Assembly (NCBI RefSeq): GCF_002812955.1
Contig: NZ_PFXK01000001.1
Location: forward strand, 620,001-684,000
Reading direction: 5' to 3'
DNA: 64,000 nt
Source: Vibrio sp. HA2012
Lineage (GTDB): Bacteria > Pseudomonadota > Gammaproteobacteria > Enterobacterales > Vibrionaceae
Below are positions 41,079 through 49,649 of this stretch, in pieces (within the stretch, counting starts at the first letter, position 1; the number at the start of each line of letters is the position of its first letter). A program made the position numbers and the translations under genes. The notes beneath the pieces are model-generated. The model was given only the letters and a program-made list of their open reading frames with translations, ran no database searches and was not told where the DNA came from.

Positions 41079-41092
41079 TGAATTGATATGCA
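41079..41092. promoter_or_regulatory. ARG-box-like (ArgR) site upstream of the transporter operon
   Basis: TGAATTGATATGCA matches the ArgR pattern TGAAT-WWWW-ATTCA at all but two positions. It lies about 130 bp upstream of the ATPase gene, next to the TTAGTTAACTAA palindrome. The usual second box at about 21 bp distance is only weakly present. Confidence 0.45.
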
Positions 41093-41518
41093 ATTTAAGT
41101 TAAATATTTTTACATTTGGTGAATAGCAGGAAAAGAAAAGCCTCCAGTAACTCGTTCTTTGTGTAAAAACAAGATAAAAAGCAAGAAGATCAATAGAAAA
41201 CAGAACAAAATAAATACAGCTTCTTCTTATATTTATCCTGTTGAACATTATATAATTTTCGGGACATGTCTGTAATTTTATTACAATACTTATCTATATA
41301 ATTGCAGTTTCATATTAATTTAAATATGCAAATAACTGCACTGACTTGTGTCTTAATACAACAAAAGCGTTCTCTATGACATAAAAAGCATGATTTTCCA
41401 TACAAAAAGCAGTATGTTCGCTGCCGATTCGCTATACGATAAAAATCAACGACAAAACAAAGCAATAACTTGCTAAATATTCAGCATTCTGTAGCTTTCT
41501 TTCACAAAGATTTATATC

Positions 41519-41560
41519 GTGATCGAGATCAATCTCAATAAATAGGGAGATTGGTACACT
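41519..41560 (+). promoter_or_regulatory. FNR/CRP-like class II promoter of the DUF3360 gene
   Basis: GTGATCGAGATCAA (41519-41532) matches the FNR site TTGAT-N4-ATCAA at 9 of 10 fixed positions, and is also a partial CRP match. A -10-like TACACT lies at 41555-41560, which would place the start near 41567. The site centre is then at about -41.5, the class II activator position. The resulting leader is about 210 nt. Confidence 0.55.
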
Positions 41561-41775
41561 CGGGCGCCAGTAAAATGACGAAGAGTAACGACATACTCCT
41601 CAGGTAGCATAAAGCATTAATAAACTAAATGTAGTAAATGATGTTTATGCACTAAGGTAGCTTTAATATGTGTTACATTTCAGGGTCAAATAAAATATCT
41701 ATTGCACCTGCCTGACAAGCAAATTGCATACTTAACACCTTCTGCATTATTAACTTTTTATAATATGAGGAATCT

Positions 41776-43323
41776 ATGTCGAACGTAGATAACAAGAACT
41801 TCTCGGAGATCGAGACGAAGAGCTACTCAGAGCTGCACCGTCCCGCTTCTGAGTTCGCAAGTCGTTCTGATTATCTGGATCACGAACTCCAGATCATGAA
41901 ACCACGCCGCTTCAGCCTGAACCTGCCGGGTCGTGACTTCCGTTTCGAGCTTGAAGATTTTGTTCCAGCTATCGCTGGTACTATCGGCATCATCGCGATG
42001 TACTCAGCAGTAATGATGGCATGGGCTGCTGGCCTGACCGAAAAATGGGATCACGTAAATCTGGATGTTGCATGGGCGATTGAAGTTGCTCGTGTTGAGA
42101 TGATCATCCCAGCATTCCTTTTCTGTATTCTGGCATCTGGTTTTATTAACCCAAAAGCAAACCTTGCGGGTAACCACGGCCCGATGATCCCGATGATTTT
42201 CGTTATCGCAATGGCGGGAGCCCACCCTCTGGCTCTGGCAATCCTGATTGGTGTATTCGGACTGATCCTCAGTGCAGTGAAAGGTGGCTCCCGACTTGTC
42301 AACCTAACGAGTGAAGGGGTTGCAGGCGGCCTGCTCGTATTCCTTGGTTTCACCGGTTCGATGAGTCAGATCAACTCACTGATCAGCTGGGCTAATGGCC
42401 TTAGTAACGAAGCCGAAGGTGTGGTTGCCGGTGATATGGGTTATGTAGCACTGATCGTGCTCGGCATTACTGTCGTGACTTACGCGGTTCTGGCCAAACT
42501 AGGCAAACGCTGGCTGGCAATTCCTCTGTGTGCTGTTATCGGCTTTGTTGTAGCAATGGTATCTGGCGCTGGTTTCGATCTGGTTTTCACCACGGAACCT
42601 GGTCTGCCAAACCTGAACCCTGTTTACTGGTGGGGCTCTACTGAAACAGGTTGGCAACTGGGTCTGCCAAATGTTCAGCACTTCATTGCCTCTCTTCCAT
42701 TCGCAATTCTGGCTGTTGCCATGTGGTCACCTGACTTTCTGGGTCACCGCATCTTCCAGGAACTGAACTACCCGAGAAGAACTGAGAAAGTACTGATGGA
42801 CGTTGATGACACGATGACTATGTGTTCTATTCGTCAAATGGTAGGTACCGCTGTCGGTGGTGGTAACATTACTTCTTCATGGGGTACTTACATGATCCCA
42901 GCAGCTATCGCTAAACGCCCAATCCCTGCGGGTGCCATTTTACTGGGTTCTCTGGTTATGCTTATCGCTATCGTAGGCTACCCAATGGATGCTGCAGTAT
43001 GGCCCCCGGTAATGCGTGTTGCACTGTTGGTTGGTGTTGCTCTGCCTCTGCTGGAAGCGGGTATGCAAATGATTAAAGATGCAAAAGACTCTCAGTCTGC
43101 AGGTATTTGTGTATTCGCCGCTATGGTGACAAACCCTGTTCTGGCATGGGCTCTGACTATGCTGCTGGATAACAATGGCTTAATTGGTGATAAAGAACGT
43201 CCAGAGAAACTGAGCACACTGGATCGCATCATTATTCCAAGTGTTGTTCTGGTTATCTGTCTGGCCGCAATGCTTGCGGTTGGTATGCTGGAAGGCCAGT
43301 ACGGAATCCCGGCACTCCTGTAA
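41776..43323 (+). CDS. DUF3360 family membrane transporter-like protein
   Basis: A 515-residue polytopic inner-membrane protein with about 12-14 hydrophobic segments. It looks like the DUF3360 family, related in layout to SulP/NCS2 permeases (the FVPAIAGTIGIIAMYSAVMMAW, GNHGPMIPM and VGTAVGGGNITSSWGTYMIPAAI segments). The first 50 residues are hydrophilic. A good ribosome-binding site (GAGGAA) precedes the ATG. It is followed by a terminator and then pflB. In E. coli the pflB neighbour is the formate channel FocA, but this protein is unrelated in length and sequence to FocA. Function and substrate are unknown; an anion such as formate is only an inference from context. Confidence 0.8.
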   Translation: MSNVDNKNFSEIETKSYSELHRPASEFASRSDYLDHELQIMKPRRFSLNLPGRDFRFELEDFVPAIAGTIGIIAMYSAVMMAWAAGLTEKWDHVNLDVAWAIEVARVEMIIPAFLFCILASGFINPKANLAGNHGPMIPMIFVIAMAGAHPLALAILIGVFGLILSAVKGGSRLVNLTSEGVAGGLLVFLGFTGSMSQINSLISWANGLSNEAEGVVAGDMGYVALIVLGITVVTYAVLAKLGKRWLAIPLCAVIGFVVAMVSGAGFDLVFTTEPGLPNLNPVYWWGSTETGWQLGLPNVQHFIASLPFAILAVAMWSPDFLGHRIFQELNYPRRTEKVLMDVDDTMTMCSIRQMVGTAVGGGNITSSWGTYMIPAAIAKRPIPAGAILLGSLVMLIAIVGYPMDAAVWPPVMRVALLVGVALPLLEAGMQMIKDAKDSQSAGICVFAAMVTNPVLAWALTMLLDNNGLIGDKERPEKLSTLDRIIIPSVVLVICLAAMLAVGMLEGQYGIPALL

Positions 43324-43337
43324 AGATCACAAAAAAC

Positions 43338-43367
43338 AAGGGTGGTAGCAAAACCACCCTTTTTTTA
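43338..43367 (+). terminator. Intrinsic terminator after the DUF3360 gene
   Basis: AGGGTGGT and ACCACCCT form a stem around AGCAAA, followed by seven T residues. pflB therefore needs its own promoter. Confidence 0.9.
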
Positions 43368-43407
43368 GGTCTTTTTTTATGTATTTTTTTTAAAGATTGC
43401 AGTATTA

Positions 43408-43424
43408 TTTGAGTCGCACTCAAA
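43408..43424. promoter_or_regulatory. Perfect 17-bp palindrome upstream of pflB
   Basis: TTTGAGT-CGC-ACTCAAA is a perfect 7-3-7 palindrome about 160-180 bp before pflB. The GT-N3-AC core resembles GntR/FadR-subfamily operators (PdhR has the same 7-3-7 layout). It is one base too long for an FNR site. The binding protein is unknown. Confidence 0.5.
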
Positions 43425-43444
43425 TTCCGTTGAAAATTTAGGTG

Positions 43445-43563
43445 CAATATCTATGGTCAAGTGGATACTATTTGTTCATAGATATTGTTTTTAATTAAGA
43501 GTGTACTGCGCACTTTTGCTGAAGTGCTAGCCAACTCTAGGTGAACAGCAGTACGTGTTTTTT
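43445..43563 (+). promoter_or_regulatory. Structured region in front of pflB (two inverted repeats)
   Basis: First element: CAATATCTATG (43445-43455) and CATAGATATTG (43477-43487), an 11-bp perfect inverted repeat followed by T-rich DNA. Second: GTACTGC (43503-43509) and GCAGTAC (43548-43554) enclose a small hairpin CACTT/AAGTG (43511-43526) and end in a run of six T residues at 43558-43563. Either could act in the RNA leader as an attenuator or in DNA as operator. Confidence 0.5.
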
Positions 43564-43585
43564 CTACTAAAAAGGTAGGTATATC

Positions 43586-45862
43586 ATGGCAGAGCAATTT
43601 GCTAAAGCTTGGGAAGGTTTTGCTGCAGGTGACTGGCAAAACGAAGTTAACGTACGTGACTTTATTCAGAAGAACTACACGCCGTATGAAGGCGATGAAT
43701 CTTTCCTTGTCTCTGAAGGTACTGAAGCGACTACGACTCTTTGGGCTAAAGTAATGGAAGGCATCAAACAGGAAAACAGCACTCACGCTCCTGTTGACTT
43801 CGACACTTCTGTTATCTCTACCATCACTGCTCACGATGCTGGTTACATCAATAAAGACCTTGAAAAAATCGTTGGTCTGCAAACTGAAGCTCCTCTGAAG
43901 CGTGCCATCATCCCTAACGGTGGTATCCGTATGGTTGAGGGTTCTTGTAAAGTTTATGGTCGCGAGCTGGATCCTGAAATTAGTAAAATCTACTCAGAAT
44001 ACCGTAAAACACACAACCAGGCTGTTTTCGATATCTATACTCCGTCAATTCTTGCTTGTCGTAAGTCCGGCGTTCTGACTGGTCTTCCAGATGCATATGG
44101 CCGTGGTCGTATCATCGGTGACTACCGTCGTATCGCTCTGTACGGTATCGACCGTCTGATGAAAGACAAATTCGCACAGTTCTCTTCTCTGCAAGAAAAA
44201 TTCGAAAACGGTGAAGATCTGCAACTGACTATGCAATTGCGCGAAGAAGTCGCAGAACAGCACCGTGCTCTTGGCCAAATCAAAGAAATGGCTGCTAAAT
44301 ACGGTTGTGACATTTCTCGTCCTGCAGAAACTGCGCAAGAAGCGATTCAGTGGACTTACTTCGGTTACCTGGCTGCTGTTAAGTCTCAGAACGGTGCCGC
44401 AATGTCTCTGGGCCGTACTTCTACTTTCCTGGATATCTTCATTGAGCGTGATATCGCTGCTGGTAAACTGACCGAAGTTGAAGCACAGGAAATGATCGAC
44501 CATTTCGTAATGAAACTACGTATGGTTCGCTTCCTGCGTACTCCTGAGTACGATGAACTGTTCTCTGGCGACCCAATCTGGGCAACAGAATCAATGGGTG
44601 GTATGAGCCTTGACGGACGTACTCTGGTAACCCGTACTAACTTCCGCTTCCTGAACAGCCTGTACACCATGGGTCCTTCTCCAGAGCCAAACATCACTGT
44701 TCTTTGGTCTGAAGGCCTGCCTGAAGGCTTCAAGAAGTTCTGTGCGAAAGTATCTATCGATACGTCTTCTATCCAGTACGAAAACGACGATCTGATGCGC
44801 CCGGACATGGAATCTGACGACTACGCAATCGCATGTTGTGTATCTCCAATGGTTGTTGGTAAGCAAATGCAGTTCTTCGGTGCTCGTGCTAACCTGGCAA
44901 AAACTATGCTTTACACCATCAACGGTGGTGTCGATGAAAAATCTAAAGCACAAGTTGGCCCGGCTATGCCTAAGATCACTTCTGAAGTGCTTGATTACAA
45001 TGAACTGTGGGACAAAATGGACCACTTCATGGACTGGCTGGCAAAACAGTATGTTACTGCATTGAACGCTATCCATTACTCACACGACAAGTACAGCTAC
45101 GAAGCCTCTCTGATGGCTCTGCATGATCTGGACATCAAACGTACTATGGCATGTGGCATCGCTGGTCTGTCTGTTGCAGCTGACTCACTGTCTGCAATCA
45201 AGTACGCAACTGTTAAACCAGTTCGTGACGAAGACGGCGTTGCAATCGACTTCGAAATCGAAGGCGAATATCCTAAGTTCGGTAACAACGACCCTCGCGT
45301 TGATGATATCGCTTGTGAACTTGTCACTACGTTCATGAACAAGATCCGCGCACTGAAAACTTACCGTGACGCTATCCCGACTCAGTCTATCCTGACTATC
45401 ACTTCTAACGTGGTATATGGTAAGAAGACTGGTACAACTCCTGATGGCCGTAAAGCTGGCGCTCCATTTGCTCCAGGTGCAAACCCAATGCACGGTCGTG
45501 ACGAGAAGGGTGCGGTAGCCTCTCTGACTTCAGTAGGTAAACTGCCATTTGCTGATGCGAAAGATGGTATCTCTTATACCTTCTCTATCGTTCCTAATGC
45601 TCTGGGTAAAGACACTGATGCACAAAGAGCGAACCTTGCTGGTCTGATGGATGGTTACTTCCACCACGAAGCAGGTATCGAAGGCGGTCAGCACCTGAAC
45701 GTTAACGTTCTTAACCGCGAAACTCTGCAAGACGCAGTTAAACACCCTGAGAAATACCCTCAGCTGACAATCCGTGTATCTGGTTATGCGGTACGTTTCA
45801 ACTCTCTGACTCCAGAGCAGCAAGCTGATGTTATTTCCCGTACTTTCACTGAGTCTATGTAA
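43586..45862 (+). CDS. pflB: PflB, formate acetyltransferase (pyruvate formate-lyase)
   Basis: Glycyl-radical enzyme that converts pyruvate and CoA to acetyl-CoA and formate without oxygen. The 758 residues match the family length. The active-site cysteine pair is in [15 protein letters not shown] (about residue 417), and the glycine-radical loop is in [20 protein letters not shown] near residue 734. Codon use is strongly biased to the preferred set (GGT, CGT, CTG, AAA), which suggests very high expression and creates long empty antisense frames. Its activase gene pflA lies downstream beyond a chemoreceptor. Confidence 0.98.
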   Translation: MAEQFAKAWEGFAAGDWQNEVNVRDFIQKNYTPYEGDESFLVSEGTEATTTLWAKVMEGIKQENSTHAPVDFDTSVISTITAHDAGYINKDLEKIVGLQTEAPLKRAIIPNGGIRMVEGSCKVYGRELDPEISKIYSEYRKTHNQAVFDIYTPSILACRKSGVLTGLPDAYGRGRIIGDYRRIALYGIDRLMKDKFAQFSSLQEKFENGEDLQLTMQLREEVAEQHRALGQIKEMAAKYGCDISRPAETAQEAIQWTYFGYLAAVKSQNGAAMSLGRTSTFLDIFIERDIAAGKLTEVEAQEMIDHFVMKLRMVRFLRTPEYDELFSGDPIWATESMGGMSLDGRTLVTRTNFRFLNSLYTMGPSPEPNITVLWSEGLPEGFKKFCAKVSIDTSSIQYENDDLMRPDMESDDYAIACCVSPMVVGKQMQFFGARANLAKTMLYTINGGVDEKSKAQVGPAMPKITSEVLDYNELWDKMDHFMDWLAKQYVTALNAIHYSHDKYSYEASLMALHDLDIKRTMACGIAGLSVAADSLSAIKYATVKPVRDEDGVAIDFEIEGEYPKFGNNDPRVDDIACELVTTFMNKIRALKTYRDAIPTQSILTITSNVVYGKKTGTTPDGRKAGAPFAPGANPMHGRDEKGAVASLTSVGKLPFADAKDGISYTFSIVPNALGKDTDAQRANLAGLMDGYFHHEAGIEGGQHLNVNVLNRETLQDAVKHPEKYPQLTIRVSGYAVRFNSLTPEQQADVISRTFTESM

Positions 45863-45888
45863 TTAGTACTTAGCTGAAATACTGAATT

Positions 45889-45917
45889 AAAAATCCCGCC
45901 ATCTGGCGGGATTTTTT
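45889..45917 (+). terminator. Terminator after pflB
   Basis: AAATCCCGCC-ATCT-GGCGGGATTTTTT, a strong stem with a T-run. The A-rich 5' side can also serve the convergent chemoreceptor gene. Confidence 0.92.
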
Positions 45918-45972
45918 ATAAGTTAAGGTTTATAACAATAGTTACCCACATGCAAATAGCCGGAATAGTTCA

Positions 45973-47853
45973 CTACACTGCAAATCGTAAACATTCTTCG
46001 TTCAGATTGGACGAATGCCCGTCAACGGCCTGACTGTGTTCCCTGAGTTCCTTGTTACTTCTGCCAATATTTTCCATGGATACTGAAATATTACTCATAT
46101 TTTGCGCCATAGACTGACTGGTTTGTACCAGCTCCCGGATTGAACCAAAAATCACCTCAGTTTTCTGATTCGCTTCTTCCGCTTTTTCCACAATAACAGA
46201 CAAAGCCATTATCGCTTCATTGCCTCTGGCCTGACTGGCCTGCATCGTTTCTTCCGACTGGGTAAGATAAGAGATAACCATACCGCTTTCACTTTTCATT
46301 GCTTCAATCGTAGCAGAAATTTCTGCCACGGCACCCACTGTTCTTACTGCAAGGCTACGGACTTCATCAGCAACGACAGCAAAGCCTCGTCCCTGCTCTC
46401 CTGCTCTTGCAGCTTCAATAGCCGCATTCAGTGCCAGCAGATTTGTCTGTTCAGCAATAGCATTAATGATATCCATCACCGAATCGACTTTTAAGGATGC
46501 CTCTTCCAACTTACGGATATGTCCAGCCGCATTTTCCAGAATTAAACCAATCTCATCCATTGAACTGATGGCAGACGTGATGACTTTCCCTCCCTCTTCT
46601 GCCGATGAGCTGGACGAACGGCTTACCTCCGCAACCTGCTCCAGATCTTCAGAAACCTGCTTAGTGGTCACATTCACCTGCTCTGTCGCCGATGCCAGCA
46701 GTTGGGTCTGTTCAACCACTTCTGACTGGCTATACACCACCTTATCAATCCCCATATTCAGATCTGCAGCATTTTTAGATAATGTCTCACTACTCTGCTG
46801 CACCCCCTTAACCAGTTCCCCCAGATTTCCACAGGTCTGGTTTATAGTAAGAGCCAAACGGTTAAATTCATCTTTCGTATTATCCGATACAAGCAGACGC
46901 TCGGCCAGATTCCCCCCCGCCATCTGTTCAAGGATATAGGATATCTGCCGGATAGAACGCCCGGTAGTCAGGCTGTTTACAGTGAAGATAGCCGTGGTAA
47001 ATACCGCCAGTCCTGCACATGCAATCATCACAGACCAGAGAGTAAACTGACTTTTTTCCGTTGCGGCATTCTGATATTCCTGACTGATCTGGTGCAATTC
47101 TGCTGATGCCTCTTTAATCACCTGTAATGCTTGATGCTGATAGTCAAGTAACTGAATTTCAACGCTATGCATCTGTGAAGACAATACCACTAGATTCTCA
47201 AACGCAGCGCTGAATTCTCCGAGTTCTTTCTCATAAATATCCAGCATACCGTATGAATTAGAAATACTGGAAAAGCTGCTCAGCGCTTTTTTAAACACCG
47301 AATAATTGCTTTCAGAAGGAGAAAGCTGATAGTTCTGTACGGCTTTCACCAAGATCTGAAAATCAGAATTCAGTGTAACCATGCCGGTTTCTGCAATTTT
47401 TTGTTCAATCATAGCGGCCAAAGCCTTTAATTGCCCCTGCAGACCATCGTCAGCATTCAGCCCTAACCGGATTTTCATCTCCAGCCATGGCGCAATCGAT
47501 CCGCTATAAACGTCAATCAGAGCATTCAGTTTTTCAGCCTGAGAAGACAACCCGACTTCAATAAGATAAGCAGAATCCTTCTGCACACTGGTTTTTATAT
47601 CGTTAACAACATCCGCTACACCACCTGCCTGCTCTGGAGATAATTCGGACAATGTTCCGGCAAGCTGTAACAGCTTGACCTGACTCTGTTCTATTGCGAA
47701 TGCCCCGTTCGCAACACCGGTACTCTTAGTATATTGGTTACCCATTTTTCCCAGACTATCTGCGGTATAACCGGCAAGACCGATAAATCCGACACACAGC
47801 AGGAAGAGAAAAACAAACATTTTCTGTTTTTGTGAAATTTTAATCGCATCCAT
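45973..47853 (-). CDS. Methyl-accepting chemotaxis protein (helical periplasmic domain)
   Basis: A 626-residue chemoreceptor. The first membrane helix is at about residues 12-30 ([20 protein letters not shown]). The periplasmic region of about 240 residues looks all-helical rather than Cache-like. The second membrane helix is near 274-296, then HAMP and the signalling domain with the tip [35 protein letters not shown] at about residues 465-500. Ligand unknown. It lies between pflB and pflA, convergent with pflB and divergent from pflA, a placement I also recall for V. cholerae. Confidence 0.9.
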   Translation of the reverse strand: MDAIKISQKQKMFVFLFLLCVGFIGLAGYTADSLGKMGNQYTKSTGVANGAFAIEQSQVKLLQLAGTLSELSPEQAGGVADVVNDIKTSVQKDSAYLIEVGLSSQAEKLNALIDVYSGSIAPWLEMKIRLGLNADDGLQGQLKALAAMIEQKIAETGMVTLNSDFQILVKAVQNYQLSPSESNYSVFKKALSSFSSISNSYGMLDIYEKELGEFSAAFENLVVLSSQMHSVEIQLLDYQHQALQVIKEASAELHQISQEYQNAATEKSQFTLWSVMIACAGLAVFTTAIFTVNSLTTGRSIRQISYILEQMAGGNLAERLLVSDNTKDEFNRLALTINQTCGNLGELVKGVQQSSETLSKNAADLNMGIDKVVYSQSEVVEQTQLLASATEQVNVTTKQVSEDLEQVAEVSRSSSSSAEEGGKVITSAISSMDEIGLILENAAGHIRKLEEASLKVDSVMDIINAIAEQTNLLALNAAIEAARAGEQGRGFAVVADEVRSLAVRTVGAVAEISATIEAMKSESGMVISYLTQSEETMQASQARGNEAIMALSVIVEKAEEANQKTEVIFGSIRELVQTSQSMAQNMSNISVSMENIGRSNKELREHSQAVDGHSSNLNEECLRFAV

Positions 47854-48098
47854 GTTGTTTCCTTAGCTTAACTTCAGCAATACAAGGCGTAACATTCGGG
47901 ATTACTTTCCCAAATAATAAGAACGTCAATACGCTCTTTGTCTTTTCTTACCATGTGGGAAAATATCGTGGTAGAGCCAGTTAGAGACAATTGAGGCATC
48001 CAGTAGGCAGAAAAACTCTCAACTGGATCCATAGAGAACTAGGTTACTCTGCCCATTTGTAATAAAATGATCGTAAATAATTCTTATGAGATAAGCAC

Positions 48099-48839
48099 AT
48101 GTCAGCAATCGGACGAATCCACTCTTATGAATCATGCGGTACGGTAGATGGTCCCGGAATCCGTTTTATCGTTTTCCTGCAAGGCTGCCACATGCGGTGT
48201 ATGTACTGCCATAACCGTGACACATGGGATCTGCATGACGGCAAAGAAGTCTCTGTCGAAGAGATCATCAATGAAGCCAAATCCTATAAGCACTTTATGA
48301 AAGCGTCCGGTGGCGGCGTTACCTGTTCTGGTGGTGAAGCCATGCTCCAGCCTGAATTTGTACGGGACTTTTTCCGTGCGGCAAAAGCGGAAGGCATGCA
48401 TACCTGTCTGGATACAAATGGTTATATCCGTAAGCATACTGATGTGATTGACGAAGTACTGGAAGTAACGGATCTGGTCATGCTTGATCTTAAGCATATG
48501 CGGGATGAAATCCATAAAGATTTTATCGGCGTGTCCAATACCCGTGTTCTGGATTTTGCCCGTTATCTGCATAAAATCGGACAAACAACCTGGATCCGCT
48601 ACGTTGTCGTTCCCGGCTATACTGATACAGAAGACGATGCGCATCTGCTTGGACAGTTCATCAAAGATATGGATAACGTGGAAAAAGTAGAACTGCTGCC
48701 GTATCATAAACTTGGCGCTCATAAATGGGAAGCCATGGGATACGATTATCCTCTGGAAGGCGTAGAGCCACCAAGTAAAGAAACGATGGAAAAAATTGTT
48801 GCCGTTCTTAAGCAGTATAACGACAACGTAAAATACTAA
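48099..48839 (+). CDS. pflA: PflA, pyruvate formate-lyase activating enzyme
   Basis: Radical SAM enzyme that installs the glycyl radical on PflB. The protein is 246 residues. The 4Fe-4S motif CHMRCMYC uses cysteines 30, 34 and 37 (CX3CX2C), preceded by [21 protein letters not shown]. Further conserved parts are [19 protein letters not shown] and TCLDTNGYI. It is divergent from the chemoreceptor gene and 36 bp upstream of yfbU, so pflA-yfbU are probably co-transcribed. Confidence 0.96.
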   Translation: MSAIGRIHSYESCGTVDGPGIRFIVFLQGCHMRCMYCHNRDTWDLHDGKEVSVEEIINEAKSYKHFMKASGGGVTCSGGEAMLQPEFVRDFFRAAKAEGMHTCLDTNGYIRKHTDVIDEVLEVTDLVMLDLKHMRDEIHKDFIGVSNTRVLDFARYLHKIGQTTWIRYVVVPGYTDTEDDAHLLGQFIKDMDNVEKVELLPYHKLGAHKWEAMGYDYPLEGVEPPSKETMEKIVAVLKQYNDNVKY

Positions 48840-48875
48840 TTAATAATCCGAAACAGAATAAAAGAGGCCTCAAAT

Positions 48876-49376
48876 ATGGAAATGACCAGTGCTCAACGCC
48901 TTATCCTTTCAAATCAGTACTATCTGATGTCCCAGTTGGATCCGGCAAACTCAGCCAAGTATAAACGCCTGCAGACCATTGTTGAACGTGGCTATGGATT
49001 ACAGATGTGTGAACTTAACAAAGAGTTTGGCTGCCTGCCGGAAGCAGAATGTAAAGAAATTATTGATATCATGGAAATGTATCACGCCATGCAGGAATCA
49101 CATAAAATGCTCGGTAATGAAGAACAGACAAAGGTCGATCCACGCCGTCTGCAGTTTCTGGGATTCGATATGGCCAAAGAGGCACAGTTGGTTTGCTATG
49201 TCCGCTTTCTGGTAGATTCCGAAGGTTTGTACCCACAATTTGAAAAAGGTGAGCATAACTTCAATGCTCAGGTGCCTATGCTGGAAAAATACCGCCGTAT
49301 GTCAGCGACCTGGAAAAGCTGCCCGCGTCAGTACCACCTGTCTTCAACTGAACTGGTACAGATTTTTAACGCATAA
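48876..49376 (+). CDS. yfbU: YfbU family protein
   Basis: A 166-residue protein collinear with E. coli YfbU (164). Shared blocks are [53 protein letters not shown] and the end [18 protein letters not shown]. No catalytic motif or membrane segment is visible. The function is not established; overproduction of YfbU has been linked to cell death in E. coli (recollection). The close distance to pflA suggests anaerobic co-expression. Confidence 0.92.
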   Translation: MEMTSAQRLILSNQYYLMSQLDPANSAKYKRLQTIVERGYGLQMCELNKEFGCLPEAECKEIIDIMEMYHAMQESHKMLGNEEQTKVDPRRLQFLGFDMAKEAQLVCYVRFLVDSEGLYPQFEKGEHNFNAQVPMLEKYRRMSATWKSCPRQYHLSSTELVQIFNA

Positions 49377-49383
49377 CCGGAAA

Positions 49384-49407
49384 ACGGGCTTTACGCCCGT
49401 TTTTTTA
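49384..49407 (+). terminator. Intrinsic terminator after yfbU
   Basis: ACGGGC-TTTAC-GCCCGT followed by seven T residues. Confidence 0.9.
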
Positions 49408-49418
49408 TTCTTCCCCTG

Positions 49419-49442
49419 TCAACTTCATTATCAACTTCATTT
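49419..49442. repeat. 12-bp tandem duplication
   Basis: TCAACTTCATTA (49419-49430) is followed directly by TCAACTTCATTT (49431-49442). Confidence 0.7.
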
Positions 49443-49462
49443 ATCCTGACAATCTCTCCTGC

Positions 49463-49525
49463 ATAACTCCATTCACTTTTTATATAACACCATTCACTCG
49501 ATGTATAAGTCCATTCCTTCTTTTC
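49463..49525. repeat. Three phased 21-bp imperfect repeats upstream of prkA
   Basis: Units at 49463-49483, 49484-49504 and 49505-49525 share ATAA-N-(T/A)CCATTC-CT; the first two share ATAAC-CCATTCACT. The 21-bp period equals two helical turns, so bound proteins would sit on one face of the DNA. They lie about 125-190 bp before the prkA start, where an activator array would be expected. Confidence 0.75.
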
Positions 49526-49649
49526 AGTCATGTATATAAAAAATAAATACATAATTATTAAGCAAAAACTAAAAACAGGGTCTAGTCTTAAAAGGTATAC
49601 AACATGAGATAACTGCGCATTGAGTTTGACGTTTTAGAGGGGCATTCAC

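Larger units (their letters stand above)
40953..41775. other. 823-bp divergent regulatory region between the amino acid transporter and DUF3360 genes
   Basis: AT-rich and without a credible gene. Contents, left to right: a 12-bp palindrome TTAGTTAACTAA (41065-41076); an ARG-box-like site (41079-41092); an extended hairpin at 41303-41340; an FNR/CRP-like site (41519-41532) with a -10-like TACACT (41555-41560); and a leader with an inverted repeat GCATAAA (41607-41613)/TTTATGC (41644-41650). Confidence 0.6.

Noticed and set aside
41776..43323. FocA formate channel
   Set aside because: The protein has 515 residues and 12-14 membrane segments; FocA has about 280 residues and six, and no FNT-family motifs are present.
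43368..43585. A ZTP (pfl-motif) riboswitch in front of pflB
   Set aside because: The conserved aptamer blocks of that class are not present; the structures seen are simple inverted repeats.
44045..45823. Several long antisense and frame-shifted open frames inside pflB
   Set aside because: They follow from the strong codon bias of pflB, have no ribosome-binding sites and resemble no family; pflB itself is intact.
49463..49525. A CRISPR array
   Set aside because: Only three imperfect 21-bp units with no spacers and no cas genes nearby; phased protein-binding repeats are more likely.
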